NCBI GenBank assembly: GCA_917880885.1
Contig: OU862919.1
Span: 51,249,058 to 51,313,057 of the forward strand
Direction: 5' to 3'
DNA: 64,000 bases
Source of the DNA: Limnephilus marmoratus
Lineage: Eukaryota; Arthropoda; Insecta; Trichoptera; Limnephilidae
Shown: piece by piece, positions 32,115 to 42,029 of the stretch
Numbering within the stretch: position 1 is the first letter of the stretch
Layout of the letters: each line of letters opens with the position of its first letter
Translations under genes and position numbers: made by a program
The notes under the pieces: generated by a model
What the model was told of the DNA's origin: nothing
The model's input: only the letters and a program-made list of their open reading frames with translations
Databases searched by the model: none

Positions 32115-35100
32115 CAATTATTTTATGTGCATTGAAGTACCCACCCTTTCCCGCCCCGGTATAGGCGACTTATGGTCGCCCCTTCGGAGCTCTCGCAAGA
32201 ATCTAATTTTTTTTATATGAGTGACTCTACAATTGACAGAACGAATCTAGACCTTCAATGTCCCTACATACTTTGTTAGGTGGCGGAAATGTAGGATCGC
32301 CTGCAGACTGAACTGCAATGGTCATAAAAGAAACTAATCTACTGGTGTTAGTAAGCATAAGAAAAGCAAGAAAGAGAAACAAAATTTGTTGATTAAAGCC
32401 AGAGGGAGACCACACACTCAAGGCTGCAGGCAACTGTGAGAAAAAATAAAGTTATATGTACAACAAATCAATACAAGAAATATTAAAAAAAGGAACAATC
32501 TAGAGTGATTGACATTAACCAAGAAGCATCCGGCGGTCCCCGAGAGAATAAAAAAGGTCGTTAGTCCAACGTTACGGCATCCCATGGAGTCGCCCTTTAG
32601 CCAGCTAGCCGGTGGTGCCTAGAAGAAGTAAATGGACGACTAACGAAGACCCTAGGGAGAAAAGCGTCGGGTAGCCGGAGGAGGAGCGGACAGCCATGGG
32701 AAGCCGCTCAGTCTTTCCTTCAACCTGAATATGTCCCGGGGGGTGGCGCGGGCGCTGGATGGTGAGCGTAGAGGATCTGTACAAAATAAAAGTAAACCTA
32801 AAAGCAACCGTACATAGATACATAGGGACAAGGCCCAAGGTCCAACCCCTTAATTGGGGAAAAGGACAAAACAAAACAGGCAACGGAGTTCTGTTCTAGA
32901 ATCAATAACGCACTAAAAAGAGGAGAAAGAAGAGAAAAAACCCAAAAATACAAACATGAAATAAGAATACAGATAAAAGGGAAGAAAAATAGTAAAATAA
33001 TTGATGTAAAACAAAAAGCACACAGGCGCGTCAAGTTACGCTGGAGAATTATCCACACAGCAGGTATACAAACATAATCTAATCAAACATGAAGTAAAAA
33101 TACATTGATAAATAAGAAAAAAAAAGAAAAAAGCATAATAAATGTAAAACTAAAAGCACACTGGCGAGACAAGTTACGCTGGAGAATTATCCATGCTATA
33201 GATATAAGAGTGAAAAATAAAACCAGCAAAACAATAGGTACACATAAATTATATATACATAGAAAATTTAGACAGAAAGTAAACAGCACTTTATCAGTTC
33301 ATCAGTGACGCAGCAGCTATTGAGAAAAAAAAATAAAAAGATCAAAAGAGAAAAGAAAAGAAAGTGATTAATACCCCGAAGAGTCACCTCTGAAAAGAGA
33401 GAGAGAGAAGAGCAAAACAAGCAATAGGTAAAAGTATAAAGTATAAAAAGTGTAAAAGTATAAGAAGTGTAAAAGTGCAAATACAAAGAGAAAAATAAAA
33501 ATAAAGAAACAAGAAACCGATATGGTTAAGTGAATCCAGGCAAACATGGTAAATGAGTTAGAAGAGAATAGTCCGTGGAAGTCAGGAGCGAGTACACCCG
33601 GTTTCATAAACTGCTAGTCCACGACTCTCAGATCAGGCCATCTCTCCACCCAGACTCTTGTAAAATTCCTCAAGCACTCAAAATTCGTCTTGTTCGAGAC
33701 CAGGTCGGAGTTCCAAACTGGTCTGATGGGTACATCCAAACCATCTAACATTTGACCTCTAGCATCCGTCATTATCTCACACTGCCACAAGATATGCTCT
33801 GCCGATTGGTTTGTGCTCCCACAGGCACAGTTGGGGTGAGGGGAAAGAGAGAGGGAGTGTAGTCTCCCCCTAAATTCACCATGGCCAGAGAGTAACTGAG
33901 TTATGTGGTGGTCTAACTTGAGGAAGACCGCATCCATTCTGAATTTAACTGATGGGAAGAAGGAGAAAGTCCATCTTCCCAAATTCGACCTATCCCACCT
34001 GGCCTGCCACTCTTGGAGTGACAGGTCTCTCATTTGACGCAGCAGCCCAGGGAGGGTTCCCGGCCCACCCGGAGTTAGAATAACTCCTAGGTGAGTGGCG
34101 GGGGTTCCTCTGGTTAGTCTCTGCTTAGTAAGCACTTCCCTGATTTCTAGATCGATTGGCAAAATGCCGGCCAACACAGGCAAAGCGTCCGAAGCTACGG
34201 TTCTATACGCCCCGGATAGTGCTAGTAAAGGAGTTCGTTGGCCCCGCTTGAGAGCCAAGAGTATGAGCGAGTTACCCAGGCGATGCTCCCAGACAGATGC
34301 AGCATACGAAACCTGCGACACATATACGCATCTGTAAAGGATACGCAAAGCTGGGCAACGTAGTCCCCACTCAGCTGTGGAGAGTCTCCTAAGCTTCAAG
34401 AACAGGGCCTTAGCCTTACCAGATACATCCTTGACGTGAGCCAGAAAGGAGGACGAACGATCTAGAGTGACACCTAAGTATTTCACAGTTTCACGAAATT
34501 GGACAGAAGAGTCTCCCATTTTGATGACAGGATTTCTTTCTCTACTGAGAAAGCCCTTCATCAGGAGTCCCTGGGTCTTATGGGGAGCGAATGTCATCTT
34601 GTTTCTCTTCCCCCAATCGAGGAACATGTTCAAACCTTCACTGCCTTTTTTCTCAACTTCCCTTCTGCTGTCCCCAGAGACCAAATACGTCTTATCATCA
34701 GCGTAATCGACAGAGATGCAACCTTCAGGCAAGGGCAGCCTGGAGGAATCGTCAAAGTTAATGTTCCACAGGTCAGGTCCAAGAATAGATCCCTGCGGGC
34801 ATCCCATATCCGCTTCCCTTTCAATCAGGTAGTCGCCAAAGCTGATCATAATTGTGCGGTCGGAGAGGTAGTCATCAATGCACTTGAACAAAAGTTTGGA
34901 ACTCTGCCTGTTTTTAACCTTAGTACGCATCATTGCCCACCACGCGTGATCGAAGGCACCAGTTATATCGAGGAAAATTGCAACTACGTACCTCTTTGGA
35001 CAAGCCTTCACCCAATCAAGCACATACGACAGGGCGTGCACCGTCGATCTACCGGGGACGAAACCGAATTGAAGGTCACTGGCCGGTGACAGAGTTTTAC

Positions 35101-35344
35101 GTAGTCGCTCCCGTATCAGTTTCTCCAAGATCTTGCCAAGTACCGGGAGGAGGGTAATCGGTCGGTACGCCTTAATGTCAGTAAGTGGTTTCCCGTTCCC
35201 CTTAGGTATGATCCGGAGCACGCCACGCTTCCACTCGGAGGGGAAAACTCCCCTCCTCAGGCACGTGTCCATCACCTGGAAGAGTTCTTCCTTGGCGTGA
35301 ACCCAGACTTGCTTCGCAATCACGCCGCAATTATTTTATGTGCA
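32115..35344 (-). mobile_element. R1-clade LINE, 5'-truncated, 17-bp target duplication
   Basis: CAATTATTTTATGTGCA occurs exactly at 32115-32131 and 35328-35344, bounding a minus-strand insertion of 3196 bp (32132-35327). The 1.48-kb 3'UTR (32132-33613) contains a duplicated block sharing AAGTTACGCTGGAGAATTAT (near 33033 and 33170). The 3' end on the minus strand has no poly(A); instead a GGCGAC-cataa-GTCGCC hairpin lies about 35 nt from it (32164-32180). Exact duplication implies a recent insertion. Confidence 0.9.
33614..35327 (-). CDS. R1-clade reverse transcriptase, 5'-truncated ORF2
   Basis: About 570 uninterrupted codons, open right up to the truncation at 35327. The first codon counted is GTG (35323), so there is no genuine start. 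RT motifs (numbered from that codon): AYRPITLLP about 52, FGFVPGRST about 86-94, FLDITGAFD 117-125, GCPQGSILGP 174-183, YADD 207-210 and KYLGVTLD about 281. The C-terminus has the C-x-C-x8-H-x4-C finger (C499, C501, H510, C515) followed by W-rich sequence, as in R1/TRAS/SART-type elements. The N-terminal endonuclease is lost. Intact despite truncation, so the insertion is young; it cannot move on its own. Confidence 0.9.
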
Positions 35345-35689
35345 GTTATAAAATTCTAGTTGCAGACTATTTATGTGCTGCCAGAATCAAAGAGAAACCA
35401 TTTTCTTATTCTGAGTGTAGTTTTAATTCGCCAAATACAGATTTAATTTAACCCGTCTAATCATAGGAGACGCAAATTGTCCCACACATTTAAATTTAAA
35501 ATAAAACTGTGAAGTTACGCCCACACATTTAATTTTAAAATAAATTTGTGATTGCAATAAAAAGTTAACATACAGTTTTATTACAATTTTTTTAAGAAAA
35601 GGAAACTGTATTTAAAATTTTAAGTTTATTCTATTTTAGGTACTTTAATTCGAATATTCGCAGCCGTGTATTTTTGAGCCAATTCACAT

Positions 35690-36335
35690 ATTCAATATCA
35701 AAATTTTAATATTTAGAATCAATAATGTTCTAATTAGCACGTCGGAAAAAGTACTTTATCTAGATTTTAGAAGAATTTTGTTTTTTCCAAAAGGGTAAAA
35801 AAACAATATAAGGAACATTTAAAATGCATGGGAAGAACCGGAAATTTTGTGCGAAAACATTGACAGGCAAAAGTTTATAGATATTTTTTTCTTATTATTC
35901 GATGGGTTAAACCAGTTTCCAGAATGTAAAATTCCATTTGACAAAATTTTCCTCCGCCCCGGGCGGCGTATTTACAAGCCCTACCGCGTTTCAGTCGCTT
36001 TAAATTTTCAATATCAAAATTTAAATATTTAGAAATAAAATTACTAATTTCTAATATACACATAGGAAAGATTATTTTATCTATATTTTAGAACAATTTT
36101 TGTTTTTGGAAAGTGATAAAAAATTATCAATATAGATATAAATTATCAATTATAAAAATTACCTCTATATTGAATATATTATTCCCATATTAAAATTTAA
36201 ATATTTAGAAATAAAATTATTAATTTCTAATATACACATCAGAAAGATTATTTTATCTAGATTTTAGAACAATTTTTGTTTTTGCAATGTGATGAAAAAT
36301 AACCAATATATAGGTATATTTAAAATGTAAATTGT
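35690..36335. repeat. Three diverged direct copies of a ~145-bp unit
   Basis: Copies near 35695-35830, 36005-36150 and 36185-36335 share AAATTTAAATATTTAGAAAT, ATTTCTAATATACACAT and TATTTTAGAACAATTTTTGT. Between copies 1 and 2 lies CCGCCCCGGGCGGCGTATTT, whose inverse recurs at 36363-36400 (ACGCCCCCGGGCGGC), so a larger foldback encloses copies 2 and 3. Confidence 0.65.
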
Positions 36336-36709
36336 CGTTACCGCGACTGAATCGGTATAGGTTTTGTAAATACGCCCCCGGGCGGCCGAAACCCACGCTA
36401 TGCCGCTGATTAGACATAAGAGTAAACATTTTATAACTAAATAAAATGAATAACTATGTTATAACTAAATAAAATGTACAATAAAAAATCCCATCTTGCT
36501 TCATCCCATCCCATTGCGCGACCCCCCCCCCCCCCCCTTCCCCGTTGTGGTAAATATAATCGTGACAATTGCCGTTTCAGATTTAGGTACGAGTTGTTGG
36601 GGGGCGTTAGGAAAAAATAAATTCTCAAAGGGGGCGGTGGGCAAAAAAAGGTTGGGAATCTATGATTTAGAGGAAAACAGTTAAATACTTAGAAATTATA
36701 ATAGACAAT

Positions 36710-36861
36710 TAGGGGGTATTCATTAATTACGTGAGCAGTTTTTCTTCCAATCTAGACCCCCCCCCCCACCTTGGTGAGATAAATTTGGTCCACTTCGTAT
36801 ATTATTTTCAAGTAATGTGAGATTTTGCTGGACCCCCCCCCCCCTTGAGCTCACGTAATTA
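36710..36861. repeat. Tourist-like MITE, right end replaced by SINE-A
   Basis: TTA + GGGGGTATTCATTAATTACG at the left. The right side reads CTCACGTAATTAA, after which the expected inverse of GGGGGTATTCA is missing and the SINE-A poly(T) begins. The C-runs flanking the core fit the family. Confidence 0.55.
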
Positions 36862-37088
36862 ACTTTTTTTTTATATGAATACCGCACAAGAGTCACAACT
36901 GCTCCCGTCTGAAGCCAGTGAGACTATGGCATCCCCAATTGGGGTATGTTGTGAGGCTGAAGGGAGTGGGAAGGGGAAGGAGATGGGGAAGAGAAAGGTA
37001 GGGAAGTACCTGGCTTTGTCTTACACCAGGGCGATAGTGAGAGTATCTTCCACTCTGGAACATGTCGCAAATATTCTATATATTCTAT

Positions 37089-37710
37089 CTGTATAGTATC
37101 TGCGGGCGTACTGTATAGGGCCCGCAGATACTTTAATAGTGCACAACTGCTAACCCTGTACAAATCGCAAGTGCGCCCCACGGTTGAATTTGGCAGCCAC
37201 CTCTGGTCTGGAGCTCCAAAATACCTGAAAAATACCCTCGAATCTGTGCAGAAACGGGCGGTCCGTTTGATAGATTCTCCCATCTTAACAGACGGATTGC
37301 AATCTTTAGAGCACAGACGTCGGGTGGGAATGCTATCCTTGTTCTACCGGTATTACTATAGAAGATGCTCCGAGGAACTAGCATCATTGATTCCTTCGGC
37401 ACCGGTGCATAGTCGGGAAACACGCCAAACGCGTGCCCAACATTTGTACACGGTTGACATTTGTCACATGAGAACGGGTCGTTTCTTCGACTCGTTCTTA
37501 TGTTCAACAGCTTGGCTGTGGAATGATTTGCCGGCCTCTGTGTTTCCTCCTTCCTACAACATGGGTCTCTTCAAGACCAATGTTCATTCCTTCCTCTCCT
37601 CAAAAAGACCCTCCACGCAGCATCCCAGATGACATAGGCCCTGAGGGAAATTATTTTCCTCAAGGCCTCCTGTGTGGAGTTAATGTAAAATATATATATA
37701 TATATATATA
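37089..37710 (+). mobile_element. LINE-A insertion, 5'-truncated, with 3'UTR
   Basis: Coding tail 37171-37632, then the 3'UTR AGGCCCTGAGGGAAATTATT + TTCCTCAAGGCC hairpin and GTGTGGAGTTAATGTAAAA + (TA)n to 37710. Its 5' edge is a perfect inverted repeat: AGTATCTGCGGGC / GCCCGCAGATACT around GTACTGTATAGG (about 37097-37134). The homologous LINE at 56.6-57.2 kb lacks the first arm. Confidence 0.8.
37171..37632 (+). pseudogene. LINE-A ORF2 C-terminus, best-preserved copy
   Basis: About 153 open codons: VEFGSHLWSGAPKYLKNTLE, SVQKRAVRLIDSPILTDGLQ, SLEHRRRVGMLSLFYRYYYR, TCHMRTGRFFDS-like, STAWLWNDLPASVFPPSYN and MGLFKTNVHSFL. It lies after the RT thumb in an insect LINE (RTE/jockey-like, clade not resolved). 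Endonuclease and RT are absent through truncation. The ATG is incidental; coding begins upstream (NCALLTLYKSQVRPT-type frame from about 37137). Confidence 0.8.
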
Positions 37711-37850
37711 TTATTTTAAATAAATATATTATGAAGTAACACAAATTAATCAAATAAAATTAATTTGCCACGCCGGGATTCGATCCCGCGACCTTCGGTG
37801 TGCAAGTCAAGAGCCTTACCGCTGGACTACGCCGGCCGTCAATATGCTAA

Positions 37851-38045
37851 GTGGTTCCATGCCAACTCAGAATGAAACCAACTCAGAAACACGTCAGAAA
37901 TTTAAAATAGCCGGTAACTCTAACCTAACATAACGTATTTAACCATTTTTTTATTATTATTTCTTTTTATCATCACTCTTAATGACCTTTCTGAGGTTAT
38001 GAGGTTATCTGAGTTGGTTTTATTCTGAGTTGTCTGGTCACCATG
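37851..38045. repeat. MITE M2, copy 2
   Basis: Ends GCCAACTCAGAATGAAACCA and, opposite strand, GACAACTCAGAATAAAACCA, each followed by ACTCAGA. Same family as 20224-20414. No coding capacity. It directly follows the SINE-A head. Confidence 0.7.
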
Positions 38046-38245
38046 CTACTTTAACATGCCATCTTAACTCAAAAAGATAACTCACATAGAAAGCTTGTAA
38101 ATAAACACAGGTATTTAACTAACACTTCTTCAAACACAGCAAACTTATTATGTGGCACCATTTGAATTCAAAACGGTGCCACAAGTTTAATCACCGCCTT
38201 TGACGTTATTTTCCCACAAAAAGTGTGCTATACAAATAATCAAAT

Positions 38246-38751
38246 TCTATTAATATTATAAAGGCGAATGTTTGTATGGATTTATGTTTGTTACTCTTTC
38301 CGCAAAAAATACTGAATGGACTTTAAAAAATTCTTTCAGTAAAAGAAATCTACGTTATTTGGGAGTAATATAGGCTGTAAATATTGGAAAGCGCTGGCGT
38401 TATGAATAAGCTCTGGGGTTATGAAATTTTTTATTATACGTTTATTGTCCAAACGAAAAGCAAAGCGTCGGCTTGGTAACAAGTAATTATTTGTCGTGCG
38501 CTGTCATTTTGTTATTTGTTTAGGTTACTATGGGGGCTCCTTTTGATAGTTAAATGATATATATTTGCACGCGAGCTGTTTGAAAAATGAATGTAACGGG
38601 TATGGAGTGGGGTGAGAGGAGGAGGGGAGGAGAGGAAGAGTTGGGGAGAGGGTGGGAAAGTTGAGGAGTGGAGTGGGGATATGGAGGTGGAGAAGGCTGA
38701 GTGGGAATCCCCCCTAATACTATGCGAGCGAAGCCGGGGGCAAAAGCTAGT
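38246..38751 (+). mobile_element. Non-autonomous Helitron, GGCGAATG-type 5' end
   Basis: Starts TCTATTAATATTATAAAGGC + GAATGTTTGTATGG and ends ATGCGAGCGAAGCCGGGGGC + AAAAGCTAG|T. Between them it carries the shared core TTTGCACGCGAGCTGTTTGA and a G/A-rich tract. The base before TC is T rather than A, so the 5' limit is less certain. Confidence 0.65.
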
Positions 38752-39069
38752 AATATAATAATTAAAGAAATTATTGATGATGGATGCGCAATTTTCACAT
38801 GAAAAAACGGATGGCGGGGGTAGACATAACCATTTTGATTTTGCTTTAGTTGCATTCGAGGTGGATTCAAATAATGTAAATGGTGGAGGGTCAATTATTA
38901 CAGATGCGTGTTGATTTAAGAGGTGTATGGGGATTTCAATGGTTCTCTCACTACGTTAGCGAAGAGAGAGTTCATTTTCGGATAGCTTGTGCAAATATAT
39001 CTTTAAAAAATTATGGGAGTTCACATTATTAAAGATATTATAGAGGACGAAAGTATGTTTGAGTCGTGT
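38752..39069. other. Unassigned stretch
   Basis: No gene or repeat boundary recognised. Confidence 0.35.
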
Positions 39070-39175
39070 TTATACTTTGCATACGGTTGACATTTGCCGC
39101 ATTAGAATATTGATAACAGCTCATTTTAATGTCTCTTACTCAATAGCTCGGCTGTAGAATTACATGTCGTCTTTC
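39070..39175 (+). pseudogene. LINE-A C-terminal scrap
   Basis: TTGCATACGGTTGACATTTG and CAATAGCTCGGCTGTAGAAT match the DNA of the TVDICH…STAWLWN region of LINE-A at 37440-37520, with an internal deletion. Confidence 0.6.
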
Positions 39176-39610
39176 TTTTTTTAATGTTAGCTCACACGGG
39201 AGGTCTTGAAGAAAATAATTTCCCTCAGGGCCTATGTAACCTTTGGCGATCCAGTGAGGAGGGTCTTTTAAAGGAAAGAAAGGAGAGGAAGTTCTGGGAA
39301 GGAAAAAGGTATGATAGGTGGGCAGGAATCCGGGGGTCAATGTGTCCAGGAGTGACAGACTTATGAGTCTGGCTGGAGAAGTCTAGACTAGGTCTCCATC
39401 AACCAGTCTCTCGCGATCCGGCCCGCCACGCAGTAAGTAAACAGGCGCATCCGCCGCCAAGACCTTCACAAACCCCACCCCATGACCCGGGCAAAGATAC
39501 CAAACGCAGCAAACCACTTGGGGTGACCTATGGCATAGGTGTTGGTTATCCAATAAATGGTTACAACTGCGGCGGTACCCATACTTGCCTCTCAAATTTA
39601 AATGTTCTGT
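39175..39610 (-). repeat. SINE-B, full-length copy
   Basis: On the minus strand it starts at about 39600 (GAGAGGCAAGTATGGGTACC), runs CCAACACCTATGCCATAGGT, GCCCGGGTCATGGGGTGGGG, GCGTGGCGGGCCGGATCGCG and CTTCCTCTCC, and ends CCCTGAGGGAAATTATTTTC + TTCAAGACCTCCCGTGTGAG with T-rich flank. The 3' end is shared with LINE-A. No clear tRNA head. Confidence 0.7.
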
Positions 39611-39715
39611 TTCCTTCCTCCAATATCTCTCCAATGTATCTTTTAACACCCAGATTCAACACCCTATTAAAACAGCCTCCGCGTAGCATTTCACAGGGCC
39701 TCTTTTGTTGATTTT

Positions 39716-40310
39716 ATATACCTACATACACAATATCTACAAGTTTACATGTACTTTATCAAAAATAGGTATTTTTTTAATTACATGCCTTGTCCACATT
39801 CGGTTTTATTTACCCCAAGTTTATAAATTACGCGCAGCTCGGGCAATATGATACTATCATTTTGATGTTTATTAAAATTGCATTTCACTGTGAGAGTCAC
39901 CACGCTTTGTGTCCAGTACTCCACGAGGCTGCGGAGTGGCTCAAGTAAGTGCGCCCATTGCAATTGACAATTTTTGGTAAACTTAATTATTTATAAAAAT
40001 CTGTTTTTCGCTCTGCGCGCTCGTTGTTGGAAAACTACAATAAAATCTGCGGCCGTTTATTTTTCCATTTCACTTCTGCGGTCAAACCGGTGGATGTTGA
40101 AAGGGTGTGGGGGTGGGGTCGAGAGTTGGGGGAGTTGGGGCAACAGGGAGTTTTTCATAAATTTTCACGGAAAGTTTTGTTCGGCCGACAGATGTCGTTA
40201 GTGATGCCTCGTTGTGCTCCTGTACCGCTTTGTTCATCAGATTTTCACTGATGTAATTTCTCCACATTCGTTAAATGATATTTGTCAAAAATGAAACATG
40301 CTGATGACTA
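39716..40310. other. Unassigned stretch
   Basis: No supported gene. 39611-39715 just upstream is a short SINE-B/LINE-A tail scrap (CCTCCGCGTAGCATTTCACA). 40090-40150 is G-rich. Confidence 0.35.
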
Positions 40311-41067
40311 TCTTATATATAAAAAAACTCGTGTCACGGTGTTTGTGGTCACACTCCTCCAAAACGGCTTGACCGATTTTTATGATTTTTTTATGTATAT
40401 TTGGTAGGTATGAGAATAGGTTTTAAAGTATATTTAATACCGCTAGGTGATTAGGGTGTCCCTATCCAGAAAAAAAAACAATTTTTTTGATAATTTTTTT
40501 TAATACATTTATTTATTTGGTATCAAAAATACATACATAAGCTTAAATTTTAACCCTCCCACCTCCACCCTCCCATTTTTTAATAGCGATTTTAGAATTT
40601 TTGTTTGAACAAATTTAACCGTCTTTCGTATTTCAAACAGAACGAAATTATTTATGTTGTTGAATGACAGATGGCGCTACGTCCGCATCATCGAACTTTC
40701 ATCCTTACAGGCGCAAGACAATTCACGAGAAGCGTCGCGTCATTTTGATATTTCATTCGGCATCATGTTCTCGCGTGGGCAAACCATTGAGCTTATTTGT
40801 GTTGGCTAAAGACGGACTGACAAAAAATATCGTACACTTAATTGCTCTTCGAAATTCATGTTGATTTTCTTTATTTCATTTCCCTACTTTAGTTGGTGTT
40901 TTTTTTTTGTTTTATCGGTGGTCATTGTCTACAGCTCTCCATTCCTCTTTCTGTCATAGATCCCATCTTTGCACACTTACAATACATTCGTAATTTTTTA
41001 TTTAACAACCAAAATATTCATTAGAAATAATTTATATGGCAGAACAACGTTTGTCGGGTCAGCTAGT
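40311..41067 (+). mobile_element. Helitron with a RepHel C-terminal remnant
   Basis: Starts TCTTATATATAAAAAAACTC + GTGTCACGGTGTTTGTGGTC after an A and ends GCAGAACAACGTTTGTCGGG + TCAGCTAG|T. The first 120 bases match the 21939 Helitron, so this is the same subfamily without the G/A-rich core. It keeps a coding scrap of the helicase near its 3' end, as expected of a deletion derivative of an autonomous element. Confidence 0.8.
40664..40864 (+). pseudogene. RepHel (Pif1-type helicase) C-terminal remnant
   Basis: Frame to TGA ends SASCSRVGKPLSLFVLAKDG + LTKNIVHLIALRNSC. The SRVGKP..LFvla..g.TKNiV…al pattern is the last conserved block of Helitron Rep-helicase proteins, downstream of motif VI. 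The upstream helicase motifs and the HUH replicase are absent. The first third of the frame is not recognisable and the ATG is incidental. Confidence 0.6.
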
Positions 41068-41119
41068 CTACTTATATATATAATTGGAATATATTTAAAA
41101 AATTATATTTTTATTATTT

Positions 41120-41260
41120 TTTGGTTACTCATTGCATTTCCGCAACTGCTACCCACACCTCATACCTTTTTCCTTATCAGAACTTCCTCTTCTTCTTTTC
41201 GTGGGCCCCGAGGGGAATTATTTTCCTCAGGGCCTCCAGTGTGGAGCTAATGCAAAAAAA
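41120..41260 (+). repeat. LINE-A/SINE-B 3' tail fragment
   Basis: ACACCTCATACCTTTTTCCT then GGGCCCCGAGGGGAATTATT + TTCCTCAGGGCC hairpin, GTGTGGAGCTAATGCAAAA. Confidence 0.65.
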
Positions 41261-41319
41261 ACATAACAAGCATCATACTGAAGGCTCCGTTATAAGCGTT
41301 CAAAAAGAAAAAGAAGATT

Positions 41320-41492
41320 CCCAGCTGCTACCGTCAGGAGCCAATGATGCTATTCCCAATTGGGGTATGTTGTGAGGCTGAAGGTGGTGGGAAGAGGAAC
41401 GAGGTGGGAAAGAGGAAAATAGGGATGTACCTGGCTATTCAGATCTGATCACCAAATACGGCTAAAGCCATTTCAAACAGCGTTTCGACTTT
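41320..41492 (-). repeat. SINE-A, 3' part
   Basis: CAGCTGCTACCGTCAGGAGC, TTCCCAATTGGGGTATGTTG, TACCTGGCTATTCAGATCTG and GGCTAAAGCCATTTCAAACA match the reverse complement of the family body. Head missing. Confidence 0.7.
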
Positions 41493-41710
41493 GGGTCTAT
41501 TTTGATATTGAACCAAAGTTTCTGGGAATCGTTTTTAAACCCAGATTTGAAAACTGGTGTAATTAGAGCACATTTTCGCCGATCTGGAAAGATATCTTCT
41601 TTCAACGATAATTGAAAAAGCAGTAGTTAAGGCTTCGATATTTTCTAGCTGTATATTTTTTATAAAATAAGATGATACATTATCACACCCTTCGCCCATC
41701 GACCAAGAGT
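41493..41710 (-). pseudogene. LINE RT palm fragment
   Basis: Minus-strand frames read SWSMGEGCDNVSSYFIKNIQ, LENIEALTTAFS, then shifted SAKMCSNYTSFQIWV. These align with the S.GpD.i…fiK…..l….fn.sl..g.FP..wK…vtPvfKsg block that opens the RT of CR1/jockey LINEs. Broken and isolated. Confidence 0.5.
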
Positions 41711-42029
41711 TATTAATAATTATTTTTTTCGTTAATGTTTATTTTTATAATGATAACAAACTACCCACTCATAGTGTTTTTGTTATGTTATGTACCATGT
41801 AAAATTATTATACTCCTGAAGTCCTGAATAACTTACCTATAATAATATATCAAATATAAAAGCCTTCAAGGCTTTAAAAAAATAAAAGTCTTAAATTTTT
41901 ATTTAAAATTCTAGGGGTAGGTACTCGTAGGTATCTTATTTTAAAAACCTGTTGCAAATTTATAGCAATCAATTAAATTATTGCTAAAAGGATGGAAAGC
42001 AATATTCAACCATTCCTAAATAAAATTCA
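41711..42029. other. Unassigned AT-rich stretch
   Basis: Nothing supported. Confidence 0.35.

Larger units (their letters stand above)
29645..36672. mobile_element. hAT element expanded to 7 kb by nested insertions
   Basis: Left end CATAGGTTCCCAACGTGGGC at 29653; right end, opposite strand, CATAGATTCCCAACC to 36664. The 8-bp sequence ATTTAGAG flanks both (29645-29652, 36665-36672). Subterminal GGGGGGCGTT…GGGGGCGGT motifs occur on both sides, tandemly duplicated on the left (about 29690-29770). Ends of this kind and 8-bp duplications are hAT. Inside lie a LINE endonuclease remnant, a Helitron, LINE C-termini, a three-copy repeat and an R1-clade LINE. No hAT transposase was recognised. Confidence 0.75.
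36862..37839 (-). repeat. SINE-A copy split by a LINE-A insertion
   Basis: Minus-strand SINE-A: 3' part at 36862-37088 (poly(T), ACTGCTCCCGTCTGAAGCCA, CCCCAATTGGGG, to GGAACATGTCGCAAATATTC). The 5' head is at 37711-37839 (ACACAAATTAATC, CGGGATTCGATCCCGCGACC, CCGCTGGACTACGCCGGCC). The two halves abut when 37089-37710 is removed. Confidence 0.8.

Noticed and set aside
34499..35089. 196-codon plus-strand frame opposite the R1-type RT
   Set aside because: Antisense shadow of the 569-codon RT frame, which has all catalytic motifs.
40024..40251. Two overlapping 75-codon frames at 39974-40251
   Set aside because: No recognisable motif, overlapping in different frames over G-rich DNA; no support beyond length.
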